64,000 nucleotides of DNA. Source: Paraburkholderia nodosa DSM 21604. GTDB lineage: Bacteria; Pseudomonadota; Gammaproteobacteria; Burkholderiales; Burkholderiaceae. Shown in pieces: positions 35,844 through 45,154 of the stretch. Position numbers and translations under genes: made by a program. The notes beneath the pieces are model-generated. The model was given only the letters and a program-made list of their open reading frames with translations, searched no databases and was not told the DNA's origin. The stretch covers positions 1 through 64,000 of the forward strand of contig NZ_JAFA01000011.1 in the NCBI RefSeq assembly GCF_000519185.1. Direction: 5' to 3'. Within the stretch, counting starts at the first letter, position 1. Each line of letters begins with the position of its first letter.

Positions 35844-36242
35844 CGGTCAGGTCGGTAACAGGTTCTCGAAGCGGGTTCTCGAAGGCTCTTGGCTGAGCTC
35901 ACTACAGGGTGCCGGCCGCGAAGTTCTCGCAGAAGCGCGCACGGCAGCGCACGCAACCGGCGCAGCGGGCGCGCGCCGATGCTACGCAGGTCGTGCGCAA
36001 GCAAGATGTCAGGACGCGCCGCGCCGCGGCCCGCATGGCGCGCCATGCGCTCACGGGCATGGGCGGCGTCGCTGGCGGCTGGCTGGCGTTACGGGCGAAG
36101 GACGGCGGCGCCGCAGGTTCTTGCCGCCAAAAAGCATGATGCTACGTTGCCCGCTTCGTTACAGTCCAGTGCCGTTTCTTTCGAGACGTTACGAGCGTTA
36201 CACCCTTCGTGTGTTTTTTGTAAGGCGCAGGCGCTCGTGTTG
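35844..36242 (-). promoter_or_regulatory. Regulatory region upstream of mdtABC
   Basis: This 399-base gap holds no credible gene. Two features stand out. An 11-base direct repeat, GGTTCTCGAAG, occurs at 35861 and 35874, close to the mdtA start. Three copies of CGTTAC lie at 36157, 36187 and 36196, the last two in tandem with a 9-base period. Tandem short repeats are typical of OmpR-family response-regulator sites, and mdtABC is controlled by such a regulator (BaeR) in E. coli. No two-component genes are adjacent here. Confidence 0.4.
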
Positions 36243-37079
36243 TCAGGTCGCGTGGGGCAGGCGCAGGGCGCCGCCGATTTCGTCGACGATGCGCGCGACG
36301 CATTCGCGCATCAGCGGCACGACGTGGCTGACGAGCCACTCGCGCGGGCACTGCTGCGCGGCGCCGCCGCAGTTGATGGCGTAGATCTCGCCGTTGGGAC
36401 CCGCGAACGCCGTCGCAATGGCGTTGAGTCCCTCGTACCACTCGCCGATCGCGAGCCCGTAGCCGTGGGCGGCGGTCTCGGCGAGCGCGGCGTCGAGCCG
36501 GCTGCCGAAGACGCCCCAGTCGTTGCCGGTCGAGGTCTGCAGCGCGGCGGTGAGTTCGGCGCGCGCGTGCGGATCGAGCGCGGCGAGGTAGGCGCGCCCG
36601 ACGGCGGTGCGGCCCATGTCGATGCGCGAGCCGACCTCGAGGCGCGTGACGAGCACGGCGGTGCGCGGGCGGATCGCGTCGATCACGACCATGTCCAGAC
36701 GGTCGCGCACGGTCAGATGCACCGAGAGCGCGGTGCGCTCGGCCAGCCGCGTGAGAAACGGCCGCGCCCGGCTGCGGATGTCGGAGTTGCGCAGGAAGCC
36801 GTTGGACAGCGCAAGCACCGACGACGTGAGCACGAAGCGTTCGCTGTCGGGCAGCCGGGCGAGAAAGCCCGTGCTCACGAGCGTGCCGGTGAGGCGCGAA
36901 AGCGTGGGCTTGGGAATGCCCGTCAGCTCGGTCAGTTCGCGGTTGCTGAGCGGCGCGTCGGCGGCCGCGATGCAGCGCAGCACGGCAAGGCCGCGCGCGA
37001 GCGCGGTCACTTCGTCGGCGCCGCCGTCTTTATCTCGCGGCGTGTCGTCAGGATGGCGCGAATCGGGCGCGGAAGTCAT
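36243..37079 (-). CDS. IclR-family transcriptional regulator
   Basis: The 278-residue protein has the IclR winged-helix domain (about 24-85: ARGLAVLRCIAAADAPLSNRELTELTGIPKPTLSRLTGTLVSTGFL). The effector domain follows, with MVVIDAIRPRTAVLVTRLEVGSRIDMGRTAVGRAYLAAL and EINCGG-like AINCGGAAQQCP near the end. IclR proteins of this group control catabolism of aromatic or organic acids. The nearest catabolic candidate is the acyl-CoA ligase at 37545-39092, but the direction and the 465-base gap leave the target open. The first 20 residues are charged and disordered. Confidence 0.87.
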   Translation of the reverse strand: MTSAPDSRHPDDTPRDKDGGADEVTALARGLAVLRCIAAADAPLSNRELTELTGIPKPTLSRLTGTLVSTGFLARLPDSERFVLTSSVLALSNGFLRNSDIRSRARPFLTRLAERTALSVHLTVRDRLDMVVIDAIRPRTAVLVTRLEVGSRIDMGRTAVGRAYLAALDPHARAELTAALQTSTGNDWGVFGSRLDAALAETAAHGYGLAIGEWYEGLNAIATAFAGPNGEIYAINCGGAAQQCPREWLVSHVVPLMRECVARIVDEIGGALRLPHAT

Positions 37080-37334
37080 TGGCGGGACAATTTTCCGAAA
37101 CAGGATTTCAGTTTTGAGATTTCGCGCGAGGCGTTACAAAGTCGGCGCGGACGTGCCGCGCGATACAGTCATTTGCGTTCGATCAAAGCGGCGCTCCCTA
37201 AATTAGGGCGCAAATTTTCAGACGATTGTAATAGATGCCAGAAGCTCGACGATTGGCGCATTTTGGCGAGATTTTGCTTGACTTAGTCAGCATGTCGGTA
37301 AAAAATGGAATCCGATTTCGGTAATACGCCTCAA

Positions 37335-37356
37335 CCCCGCAAAATTGCGGGGTTTT
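37335..37356 (+). terminator. Hairpin with T-run, plus strand
   Basis: CCCCGCAA pairs with TTGCGGGG around an AA loop, followed by TTTT. The stem is short-looped and precedes no T-run on the minus strand. It could end a short transcript or be an internal hairpin of the candidate small RNA. Confidence 0.6.
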
Positions 37357-37474
37357 AATGTGCCTGGCGCTATGCAATTCGCATAATTGCGCATCTTTTT
37401 CCGATGGCACGGCGCAGCCGAATACCGTCTCTCAGGTTCTAGCACGGCCCTCGGAATGGCTAGAACTTTTCAAG

Positions 37475-37504
37475 GCGCCACGTGCAAACGTGGCGCTTTT
37501 TTTT
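37475..37504 (+). terminator. Strong plus-strand terminator with GCAA tetraloop
   Basis: GCGCCACGT pairs with ACGTGGCGC around a GCAA (GNRA-type) loop, followed by eight T (37497-37504). There is no T-run in the opposite direction. Confidence 0.88.
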
Positions 37505-37544
37505 CCGCCGGCGGCAAACTGGCAAACCCGCACCTGGCGGCCGG

Positions 37545-39092
<1,548 letters not shown>

Positions 39093-39252
39093 GGCCTCAT
39101 ACCTCACTGAAAAGATGGCTTGGCGATGGAGTGATACGGTGCTCGTGCGCAATGATCTCCGTTCTGATGCGCGCGGCTACGCTTCATGGTTTGTGAACGT
39201 GCGTTCGATTTTCTGCCCGGTCATTACGCCCGGCAACGACAATTTTGTTGGA

Positions 39253-39281
39253 CAGACCGTCAAGGCGACTTTGACAGTCTG
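39253..39281. promoter_or_regulatory. Long imperfect dyad in the ligase/LysR divergent region
   Basis: CAGACCGTCAA and TTGACAGTCTG form an 11-bp inverted repeat with one mismatch around 7 bases. It lies between the divergent starts of the acyl-CoA ligase (39092) and the LysR regulator (39356). It is a good candidate operator for that regulator or another dimeric protein. Confidence 0.55.
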
Positions 39282-39355
39282 CCCGCAAGGCGGCGGCGTC
39301 ATGTGATCTGGTTCACACCCCGTTTCTGCCATACCATCGCGTGATCACCCGTTCG

Positions 39356-40285
39356 ATGGAGTCGCACATGCTCTCCGAAGAGGAACTGGCGTTGCTCGAC
39401 GCCATCCGCGAAACCGGCAGCCTGTCGCGCGCGGCGGCACGCCTGAACAAGGCGCCTTCCACGATTTCGCATGCCGCGCGCCAACTCGAGGCGCGCTTCG
39501 ACGCGCTGCTCTTCGACCGCCGGCGCTACCGGCTGCAGCTCACCCCGGCCGGGCATCTTCTCGCCGAGGAGGCGAGCCGCCTGATGCAGGACGTCGCGCG
39601 CATGACGCAGCGCGTGCGGCAGGTGGCGAACGGCTGGGAAGACCGCCTGTGGATCGTCACCGACGAGATCCTCGAATTCGAACTGCTGGTGCCGGTGATC
39701 CGCGACTTCGACGCGTTGCAGTCGGGCGTCAAGCTGCGTTTCACGCACGAGGTGCTCGCCGGCACGTGGGAGGCGCTGCGCGACGGCCGCGCCGATCTCA
39801 TCGTCGGCGCGACCAACGAGCCGCCCGCCATCGACGGCCTGCACTGGTTCGAACTCGGCGTGATGGAGTGGGCGTTCGCGGTGGCGCCGCGCCATCGGCT
39901 CGCGCGCGAGCAGGCGCCGCTTACGCGCGAGCGCATGCTGGCCGAGCGCGGCGTGGCGGTCGGCGATTCGGCGCGGCACACGCCGGGCCGCGGCTACGGG
40001 CTGTTCGGGGGGCAGGAGGTGCTGGCGGTGCCGTCGATGCGCGCGAAGATCCTCGCGCAGCGCGAGGGTCTCGGTGTCGGCTGGGTGCCGCGGCGGCGCG
40101 CGGCGAAGCTCATCGAGCGCGGCGAACTGGTCGAGAAGGTCACGGCGAACCCGCGCGAGCCCAACGTGCTTTACGTGGCGTGGCGCGGTGAGCACGTGGG
40201 GCGGGCACTGCAATGGTGGATCGACAGGCTGCGCGAGCCGCGTCTTGCCAGGCGCCTCGTGGAAGGGATCGAGGTCACGGGCTGA
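39356..40285 (+). CDS. LysR-family transcriptional regulator
   Basis: The protein is about 309 residues from the ATG at 39356; GTG at 39341 and ATG at 39368 are alternatives. The HTH is LLDAIRETGSLSRAAARLNKAPSTISHAARQLEARFDALLFDRRRYRLQLTPAGH. The substrate-binding domain follows, with DEILEFELLVPVIRDFDAL, LRDGRADLIVGAT and REGLGVGWVPRRRA. It is divergent from the acyl-CoA ligase gene and codirectional with an SDR gene 140 bases on, so either may be its target. Short LysR proteins of this type often regulate YhaJ-like or detoxification genes; that is only suggestive. Confidence 0.85.
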   Translation: MESHMLSEEELALLDAIRETGSLSRAAARLNKAPSTISHAARQLEARFDALLFDRRRYRLQLTPAGHLLAEEASRLMQDVARMTQRVRQVANGWEDRLWIVTDEILEFELLVPVIRDFDALQSGVKLRFTHEVLAGTWEALRDGRADLIVGATNEPPAIDGLHWFELGVMEWAFAVAPRHRLAREQAPLTRERMLAERGVAVGDSARHTPGRGYGLFGGQEVLAVPSMRAKILAQREGLGVGWVPRRRAAKLIERGELVEKVTANPREPNVLYVAWRGEHVGRALQWWIDRLREPRLARRLVEGIEVTG

Positions 40286-40304
40286 GGCCGGCTGCCCGCA
40301 CAAC

Positions 40305-40339
40305 GGCGCAAACGTTCGATAGCTTCGAACGTTTGCGCC
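40305..40339. promoter_or_regulatory. Perfect 35-bp dyad between LysR and SDR genes
   Basis: GGCGCAAACGTTCGA is repeated in perfect inversion after a TAGCT spacer. It starts 20 bases after the LysR stop and ends 87 bases before the SDR start. No T-run follows on either side, so it is not a normal terminator. An operator controlling the SDR gene, or a strong hairpin in the 3' UTR of the LysR mRNA, are the two readings. Confidence 0.6.
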
Positions 40340-40425
40340 AGGACCGTCGTACGGCAGGCAGCGCGCCGCCCGGCAATATGGCATCACAGTCTCAGATCGA
40401 GACTATCCCCTCCAAGGAGAACGTC

Positions 40426-41175
40426 ATGAACCGCTTTGCAAACAAAACTGTCCTCGTCACCGGCGGAACCAGCGGTATCGGCCTCGCTGCCGCGCAAGCC
40501 TATGCCGCCGAAGGCGCGCACGTCATCGTCACGGGCCGCGACGAAGGCGGCCTCGAAGCCGCGCGGCGCGCGCTCGGCCCGAACGCGCACGCGTGGCGCA
40601 ACGACGCGGCCTCGATCACCGGTGCGCGCGAGCTGGCCGCCGCCGTGCGCGACGCCGGCCTGCGCCTCGACGCGGTGTTCATCAACGCGGGCGTGGCGAA
40701 GCTCGCGCCGTTCGAGCAAGTGGACGAAGCGCTCTGGGACGTCACCTTCGACACCAACGTGAAGGGCGCGTACTTCCAGATTCAGTCGCTCCTGCCGGTG
40801 CTGAACGACGGTGCGGCCATTGTGCTCAACGGTTCGATCAACGCGCATATCGGCATGCCCACTTCGTCGGTGTATGCGGCGAGCAAGGCCGCGCTGATCT
40901 CGCTCGCGAAGACGCTCTCGGCCGAACTGCTGCCGCGCGGCATTCGCGTGAACGTGGTGAGCCCCGGTCCCGTGAAGACGCCGCTCTACAACAAGTTCGG
41001 CATGGACGCCGCCGCGCTCGCGGCGGCCGAGGAATCGATTCGTGGGCTGGTGCCGCTCAAGCGCTTTGCGACGGCGGAGGAGATCGCCTCGACCGTGCTG
41101 CATCTGAGCGCCGCCGAGTCGGCCTTCATGATCGGCACCGAGGTGATCGTCGCCGGTGGCATGGGCCAGCTTTGA
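40426..41175 (+). CDS. Short-chain dehydrogenase/reductase (SDR)
   Basis: The 249-residue classical SDR has the cofactor motif TGGTSGIG at residues 12-19, the NAG motif in VFINAGVAK near residue 87 and the catalytic YAASK (Tyr and Lys) near residue 150. PGPVKTPLYNKFG follows. The second strand ends VTGRD, and no clear NAD/NADP preference can be read. Substrate unknown; relatives are annotated as quinone- or aldehyde-related oxidoreductases. The start has AAGGAGA 6 bases upstream. A perfect dyad lies before it and an inverted repeat lies after the stop. Confidence 0.88.
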   Translation: MNRFANKTVLVTGGTSGIGLAAAQAYAAEGAHVIVTGRDEGGLEAARRALGPNAHAWRNDAASITGARELAAAVRDAGLRLDAVFINAGVAKLAPFEQVDEALWDVTFDTNVKGAYFQIQSLLPVLNDGAAIVLNGSINAHIGMPTSSVYAASKAALISLAKTLSAELLPRGIRVNVVSPGPVKTPLYNKFGMDAAALAAAEESIRGLVPLKRFATAEEIASTVLHLSAAESAFMIGTEVIVAGGMGQL

Positions 41176-41200
41176 TGGTCCGCGAGTGATGCGTACGGAG

Positions 41201-41225
41201 TGCGGGCGGCAGGGCGCCGCCCGCA
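41201..41225. terminator. GC-rich hairpin between convergent SDR and amt genes
   Basis: TGCGGGCGGC pairs with GCCGCCCGCA around a 5-base loop. It lacks a T-run but lies exactly between the convergent stops and may end both transcripts. Confidence 0.5.
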
Positions 41226-41244
41226 TGAGCGTCTTGCCCGCCGG

Positions 41245-42447
41245 TCAGGAAACCGTTTCGCGTTCCGGCGTGGCCGTGATCTTGTGGATCGACAGGTCGG
41301 TGCCGTTGAATTCCTGTTCGCGATCGATGCGCAGGCCGACGAATTTGCGCAGCAGGCCGTACACCACGAGGCCGCCAAGGAAGGCGATCACGATGCCCGC
41401 AAGCGTGCCGACGATCTGCGCGCCGAGCGAGACGCCACCGAGGCCGCCGAGCCAGTGCTGGCCGAAAATACCCGCGGCGATGCCGCCCCACGCGCCGCAC
41501 AGGCCGTGCAGCGGCCACACGCCGAGCACGTCGTCGATGCGCCAGCGGTTCTGCACGCAGGTGAACATATAGACGAACAGCGCGCCGGCGACCGCCCCCG
41601 TCACGAGCGCGCCGAGCGGATGCATGATGTCCGAGCCCGCGCACACGGCCACGAGCCCCGCGAGCGGCCCGTTGTACGTGAAGCCCGGATCGTTGCGGCC
41701 CGCGAACCACGCGGCGAGCGTGCCGCCCACCATCGCCATGAGCGAGTTGACGGCGACGAGGCCGCTGATCTTGTCGATGGTCTGCGCGCTCATCACGTTG
41801 AAGCCGAACCAGCCCACCGTGAGCACCCATGCGCCGAGCGCGAGGAACGGGATGTTCGAAGGCGGATGCGCGGCGATACGGCCGTCACGGGTATAGCGGC
41901 CGTGGCGCGGCCCGAGCAGCAGCACGGCCGGCAGCGCGATCCAGCCGCCGAACGCGTGGACGACCACCGAGCCCGCGAAGTCGTGGAACGGCACGCCGAA
42001 CACGTGCGTCATCGCATCCTCGAAACCGAGGCGGTTGTTCCACACCATCCCCTCGAAGAACGGATAGATGAAGCCGACGATCACGAAGGTCGCGAACAGC
42101 TGCGGATTGAACTTCGAGCGCTCGGCGATGCCGCCCGACACGATGGCCGGAATGGCCGCCGCGAAGGTGAGCAGGAAGAAGAAACGCACGAGCGCGTAGC
42201 CGTTGTGCTCGGCGAGCACGTCGGCGTGCGAGAAGAACTGCACGCCGTAGGCGAGCGTATAGCCGATGAAGAAGTAGGCGATCGTCGAAATCGAAAAATC
42301 GACGAGGATCTTCACGAGCGCATTGACCTGGTTCTTCTTGCGCACGGTGCCGAGTTCGAGAAACGCGAACCCCGCGTGCATGGCGAGCACCATGGCGGCG
42401 CCCAGCAGCAAAAATAGCGTGTCGGTGCCGGTTTTTAGATTGTCCAT
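41245..42447 (-). CDS. amtB: Ammonium transporter (Amt family)
   Basis: The 400-residue membrane protein has eleven hydrophobic segments. It begins MDNLKTGTDTLFLLLGAAMVLAMHAGFAFLELGTVRKKN, the family entry sequence. The twin pore histidines are seen in GSVVVHAFGGW near residue 160 and VWPLHGLCGAWGG near residue 310. SAWFGFNVMSAQ-like WFGFNVMSAQ and the DPLGALVTG-like HPLGALVTG segment are also present. It has no signal peptide, unlike E. coli AmtB, which is usual for this subgroup. No glnK lies next to it. The longer frame to 42642 lacks coding character, so ATG at 42447 (or 42480) is used. Confidence 0.93.
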   Translation of the reverse strand: MDNLKTGTDTLFLLLGAAMVLAMHAGFAFLELGTVRKKNQVNALVKILVDFSISTIAYFFIGYTLAYGVQFFSHADVLAEHNGYALVRFFFLLTFAAAIPAIVSGGIAERSKFNPQLFATFVIVGFIYPFFEGMVWNNRLGFEDAMTHVFGVPFHDFAGSVVVHAFGGWIALPAVLLLGPRHGRYTRDGRIAAHPPSNIPFLALGAWVLTVGWFGFNVMSAQTIDKISGLVAVNSLMAMVGGTLAAWFAGRNDPGFTYNGPLAGLVAVCAGSDIMHPLGALVTGAVAGALFVYMFTCVQNRWRIDDVLGVWPLHGLCGAWGGIAAGIFGQHWLGGLGGVSLGAQIVGTLAGIVIAFLGGLVVYGLLRKFVGLRIDREQEFNGTDLSIHKITATPERETVS

Positions 42448-42854
42448 CTGGCGTACCCAGTTTGCCCAAAATGGGCGCATAGTCAGCAAGATGCGGGCCA
42501 GCTTCAGCGCCAAACTGGTGAATTTGCAGCCGCAACAGGCGTCAAGCCGGTGCGGTCGTGCACCGATGCGGAAAAATAGCCGGTACCGTGTGGTCGGTGC
42601 GGGTGCTGGTATCTGGGGCGCATGCACCACGTTTCGGCACAATCTCGGGGCCTGCGCGCAAAGGTGGGGAAATCGCGCGCCAGAATAGGGCGTTTATTTC
42701 GATTTTCCTTTCCGTATCAATGGATTGTCGGCAAAACGAAATAATCTCGCGATTTCGTGAGGAATCAACTTCGGGCGCACATAGGGCGCAAACGCCGACA
42801 TAATGGCCAGATTGCCACCTCACGCACGTCCGGTCGCCCGGTACCCGCCACGCA
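42448..42854. promoter_or_regulatory. Divergent regulatory region of amtB and the sensor kinase gene
   Basis: This region of about 400 bases contains GCCCA-AAA-TGGGC (42464-42476) just upstream of the amtB start, and CGAAAT-N9-ATTTCG (42738-42758) on the kinase side. Direct repeats of GGGCGCA also occur near 42774 and 42785. The kinase-proximal part is AT-rich. I looked for a sigma-54 promoter for amtB and found none with correct spacing. No reading frame looks coding. Confidence 0.45.
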
Positions 42855-44636
42855 ATGCGCCTCACGACCAAAGGGCTTCTGCTGATCGCGATTCCCGCCG
42901 TCTTCGAACTGAGCTTGCTGTCGGCCATCGTGAAGGCCGAGACCGACGCCGCCGCCGCGGAGCGCTGGGGCCAGCACAGCCAGGCGGTGCTGGCGCAGGC
43001 GTCGCGCGTGCTCGAACCGGTGCTGGTCGAGTCGGTGAAGCTGCGCGGTGCGGTGGCGGCCAACGACACGAGCTACTCCACACCGGTTTCGATGTGGATG
43101 GACGTGGACCGCCGCATCGACCGGCTGGTCGATCTCGTCGCCGATAATCCCTCGCAGGTCGAGCGCGCCGTGCAGATTCGCCACGCCGTGCAGAACTATC
43201 GCCAATGGTCGGACCGCGTGCAGGACCTGCTGCGCTCGGGCCGCCGCGCCGACCTCGCCGAGCGCTTTCGCGCGCTCATGGCTGCCGACGTGCTCGACCG
43301 CGTGCGCACGCAGATCGTCTCGCTCCAGACCGAGGAGCGCCGCCTCGACGTATTGCGGGTGTCCGCCGCCGAAGCGGCGCGCGCCCAGCAGCAAACCCTC
43401 GTGATGACGGCCGTGCTCGGCTCGATCGTGCTGGTCGCGCTCGCCGTCTGGGTGTTTACGCGCGGCGTGCGCGGGCGGCTCGATGCGCTTTCCGACAACG
43501 CGAACCGGCTGGCCGCAAACGAACCGCTCGCACCGCTCGCGGCGGGCAACGACGAAATCGCCGAACTCGACCTCACGCTGCACCAGATCAGCCAGCGACT
43601 GATCGAGGCCGAGCGGCTGCGCCTCGGTTTTCAGGCCGACCTCGCGCGGCGCGCGGACCAGCTCGCGCGCATCAACGAAAACCTGCGCCAGCAGACTCAG
43701 GAAAACGAGATGTTCATCCACGGCGTGTCGCACGATCTGCGCGCGCCGCTCGTGAACCTGCAGGGCTTCTCGCGCGAGCTCGATCACGCGTGCAACGACC
43801 TGCGCGAGCGCATCGCGCATTCGTCGCTTTCCCCGCAGGCGCGCGCGCGCATCGAGCGCACCATCACCGAGGATATCGGCGAGGCGCTGCGCTATCTGCA
43901 AACGGCCGTGCTGCGCGCATCGCACATCATCGACGCGCTGCTGCGGCTCGCGCGCGTGGGGCGCGTGGAGTACCGGCGACAGCGCGTGAGCGTGCAGGAG
44001 CTCGTGCAGCGCGTGGTCGACGCGATGCACGCGTCGATTCGCGCACGCGGTGCGCAGGTGAGCGTGCAAACGCTGCCCGACGTATGGGGCGACCCGACGG
44101 CGCTCGAGCAGGTGTTTGCAAACCTGATCGGCAACGCGCTCAACTATCTCGATCCGGCGCGCGACGGGCGCGTCGAGATCGGCACGGCTCATGCGCCGCC
44201 GGGCGTGGAGTCGCTCCAGATTTTCTATGTGCGCGACAACGGGCTCGGCATTCCCGAGGTGGGCTTGCCGCGGCTCTTTCAGGCGTTCCAGCGCATGCAC
44301 GGCAACATGACGCCGGGCGAGGGCATCGGGCTCGCACTCGTGCGCCGCGTGGTCGAGCGGCACGGTGGGCGCGTGTGGGTGGAGTCGACGGAAGGCGAGG
44401 GGACGACGTTCTATCTGTCGCTGCCCGATGCGCTTGCGGTCGCGCCGCCTTTGCCCGGCGACGCGGAGCAGATCATCAGTGCGCTCGAACGCGCGGAGCG
44501 TTCGGAAGCTTCGCCTGGTGGCCTTGCAGGATATGGTGCGAGCGATGGCTCGGGCGGCGCGAACGCGAAGGGGAGCGTGCGAAGCGAGTTGCGGGCGGCG
44601 CCCGCGACGGCGTTGCGACCGCCGGCAGGCGCTTAG
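42855..44636 (+). CDS. Orphan sensor histidine kinase
   Basis: The 593-residue protein has a first membrane helix (7-25) and a periplasmic helical domain of about 150 residues, CHASE3-like. A second helix follows (180-200, LVMTAVLGSIVLVALAVWVF), then a HAMP segment. The HisKA domain has SHDLRAPLVNLQGFSREL with His293 as phosphorylation site. The HATPase domain shows VFANLIGNALNYL (N-box), VRDNGLGIPE (G1) and GEGIGLALVRRVVERHGG (G2). The C-terminal 80 residues are Ala/Gly/Ser-rich. No response regulator gene lies in the neighbourhood, so its partner is unknown. Close relatives are phytochrome-type kinases that lack the photosensory part. It is divergent from amtB. Confidence 0.88.
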   Translation: MRLTTKGLLLIAIPAVFELSLLSAIVKAETDAAAAERWGQHSQAVLAQASRVLEPVLVESVKLRGAVAANDTSYSTPVSMWMDVDRRIDRLVDLVADNPSQVERAVQIRHAVQNYRQWSDRVQDLLRSGRRADLAERFRALMAADVLDRVRTQIVSLQTEERRLDVLRVSAAEAARAQQQTLVMTAVLGSIVLVALAVWVFTRGVRGRLDALSDNANRLAANEPLAPLAAGNDEIAELDLTLHQISQRLIEAERLRLGFQADLARRADQLARINENLRQQTQENEMFIHGVSHDLRAPLVNLQGFSRELDHACNDLRERIAHSSLSPQARARIERTITEDIGEALRYLQTAVLRASHIIDALLRLARVGRVEYRRQRVSVQELVQRVVDAMHASIRARGAQVSVQTLPDVWGDPTALEQVFANLIGNALNYLDPARDGRVEIGTAHAPPGVESLQIFYVRDNGLGIPEVGLPRLFQAFQRMHGNMTPGEGIGLALVRRVVERHGGRVWVESTEGEGTTFYLSLPDALAVAPPLPGDAEQIISALERAERSEASPGGLAGYGASDGSGGANAKGSVRSELRAAPATALRPPAGA

Positions 44637-44679
44637 ACACTTCTAGTGACGCTTCCGGGCAAGCGCACTCGCGATGCGC

Positions 44680-45018
44680 TCAGCACGCGCTGAAGATGCG
44701 GCGCGGCTTGAGCAGGCGGCTAGCGCGAAATGTCCAGATGGCGCCCAGGCCGGCGAGCGCCAGCGCAATGGCCAGCGTGGTGTGATGACTGACGGCGATG
44801 CCGAACGGCTCGCCGAGCGGCAAGACGAAGCTGTGCACGAGCATGAGCAGGGCTGCCCACAGCGCAAACGCCCCCAGCAGGAGCAGACGCGTGCCGTGCA
44901 CGTGGCGCGCCCGGTCGGTCAAGCTGCCTTTGCGGCCGCTGCGGTTGCAAAAAAAGAGGATCGCCGCCAGGGCGATCGCGAGTATCACCAGCCAGTCCGT
45001 TAGTTCCACGACACGCAC
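44680..45018 (-). CDS. Small inner-membrane protein of unknown function
   Basis: The 112-residue product has three membrane helices (about 7-23, 44-66 and 75-97). A short basic loop, RSGRKGSLTDRARHVHGTR, lies between the first two. The start is GTG at 45018 with GGAG 6 bases upstream. No motif allows a functional call. It ends with FSAC. A dyad, TCGGAC-CA-GTCCGA (45074-45087), lies about 55 bases upstream of its start and may be its operator. Confidence 0.6.
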   Translation of the reverse strand: MRVVELTDWLVILAIALAAILFFCNRSGRKGSLTDRARHVHGTRLLLLGAFALWAALLMLVHSFVLPLGEPFGIAVSHHTTLAIALALAGLGAIWTFRASRLLKPRRIFSAC

Positions 45019-45073
45019 TCCGTACTCCAGAACAATTGGCGGCTATTCTGGCCAGCAGCGCGGTGCGGTGATA

Positions 45074-45087
45074 TCGGACCAGTCCGA
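45074..45087. promoter_or_regulatory. Dyad upstream of the small membrane protein gene
   Basis: TCGGAC-CA-GTCCGA is a perfect 6-2-6 inverted repeat in the gap between the DJ-1/PfpI gene and the small membrane protein gene. Confidence 0.3.
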
Positions 45088-45154
45088 ATTGGCGGTCGGC
45101 GCGCGCCGCGCCCCGTGCGACACAGGGGCGACGCGCGACTGGATCAGCGCTCGC

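Larger units (their letters stand above)
37311..37504 (+). ncRNA. Candidate small RNA between iclR and the acyl-CoA ligase gene
   Basis: A promoter-like TTGACT (37278-37283) is followed at 15-17 bases by an A-rich TAAAAAAT box. The predicted transcript would include the CCCCGCAA/TTGCGGGG hairpin and an 8-bp stem GTTCTAGC/GCTAGAAC (37436-37443 and 37459-37466). It ends with a strong terminator at 37475-37504. No plus-strand gene precedes it for more than 9 kb, so the terminators need another explanation. The transcript might instead start after 37356. I do not recognise the RNA family; 6S RNA was considered and does not fit. Confidence 0.4.
37080..37544 (+). promoter_or_regulatory. AT-rich intergenic region with dyads, promoter-like elements and terminators
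   Basis: This 465-base gap between two minus-strand genes is much more AT-rich than its surroundings. It contains CCCTAA-A-TTAGGG (37196-37208), upstream of iclR, and the palindrome TGACT-T-AGTCA (37279-37289), which overlaps a TTGACT -35-like hexamer. TCGGTAA occurs twice, 23 bases apart (37295 and 37318). Two plus-strand terminators close the region. No reading frame here has coding character. The plus-strand elements suggest an independent short transcript, listed separately. Confidence 0.6.

Noticed and set aside
35889..37286. A 465-codon plus-strand frame opposite the iclR gene
   Set aside because: Arg/His/Gly-rich shadow of the IclR gene; the part in the intergenic region has no coding character.
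37279..37289. TGACT-T-AGTCA as a stand-alone operator
   Set aside because: It overlaps the TTGACT hexamer and is only 11 bases; noted in the region entry but not claimed separately.
37311..37504. 6S RNA as an identity for the candidate small RNA
   Set aside because: Length is similar, but the long closing stem and central bulge of 6S RNA are not visible; two local hairpins are seen instead.
42480..42560. Sigma-54 promoter upstream of amtB
   Set aside because: A TGG...GGCC pair exists on the minus strand, but the GG and GC dinucleotides are 11 rather than 10 bases apart and the -12 TTGC is missing.
42774..42792. Two GGGCGCA direct repeats near the sensor kinase start
   Set aside because: Seven-base GC-rich repeats are expected by chance in this genome composition.
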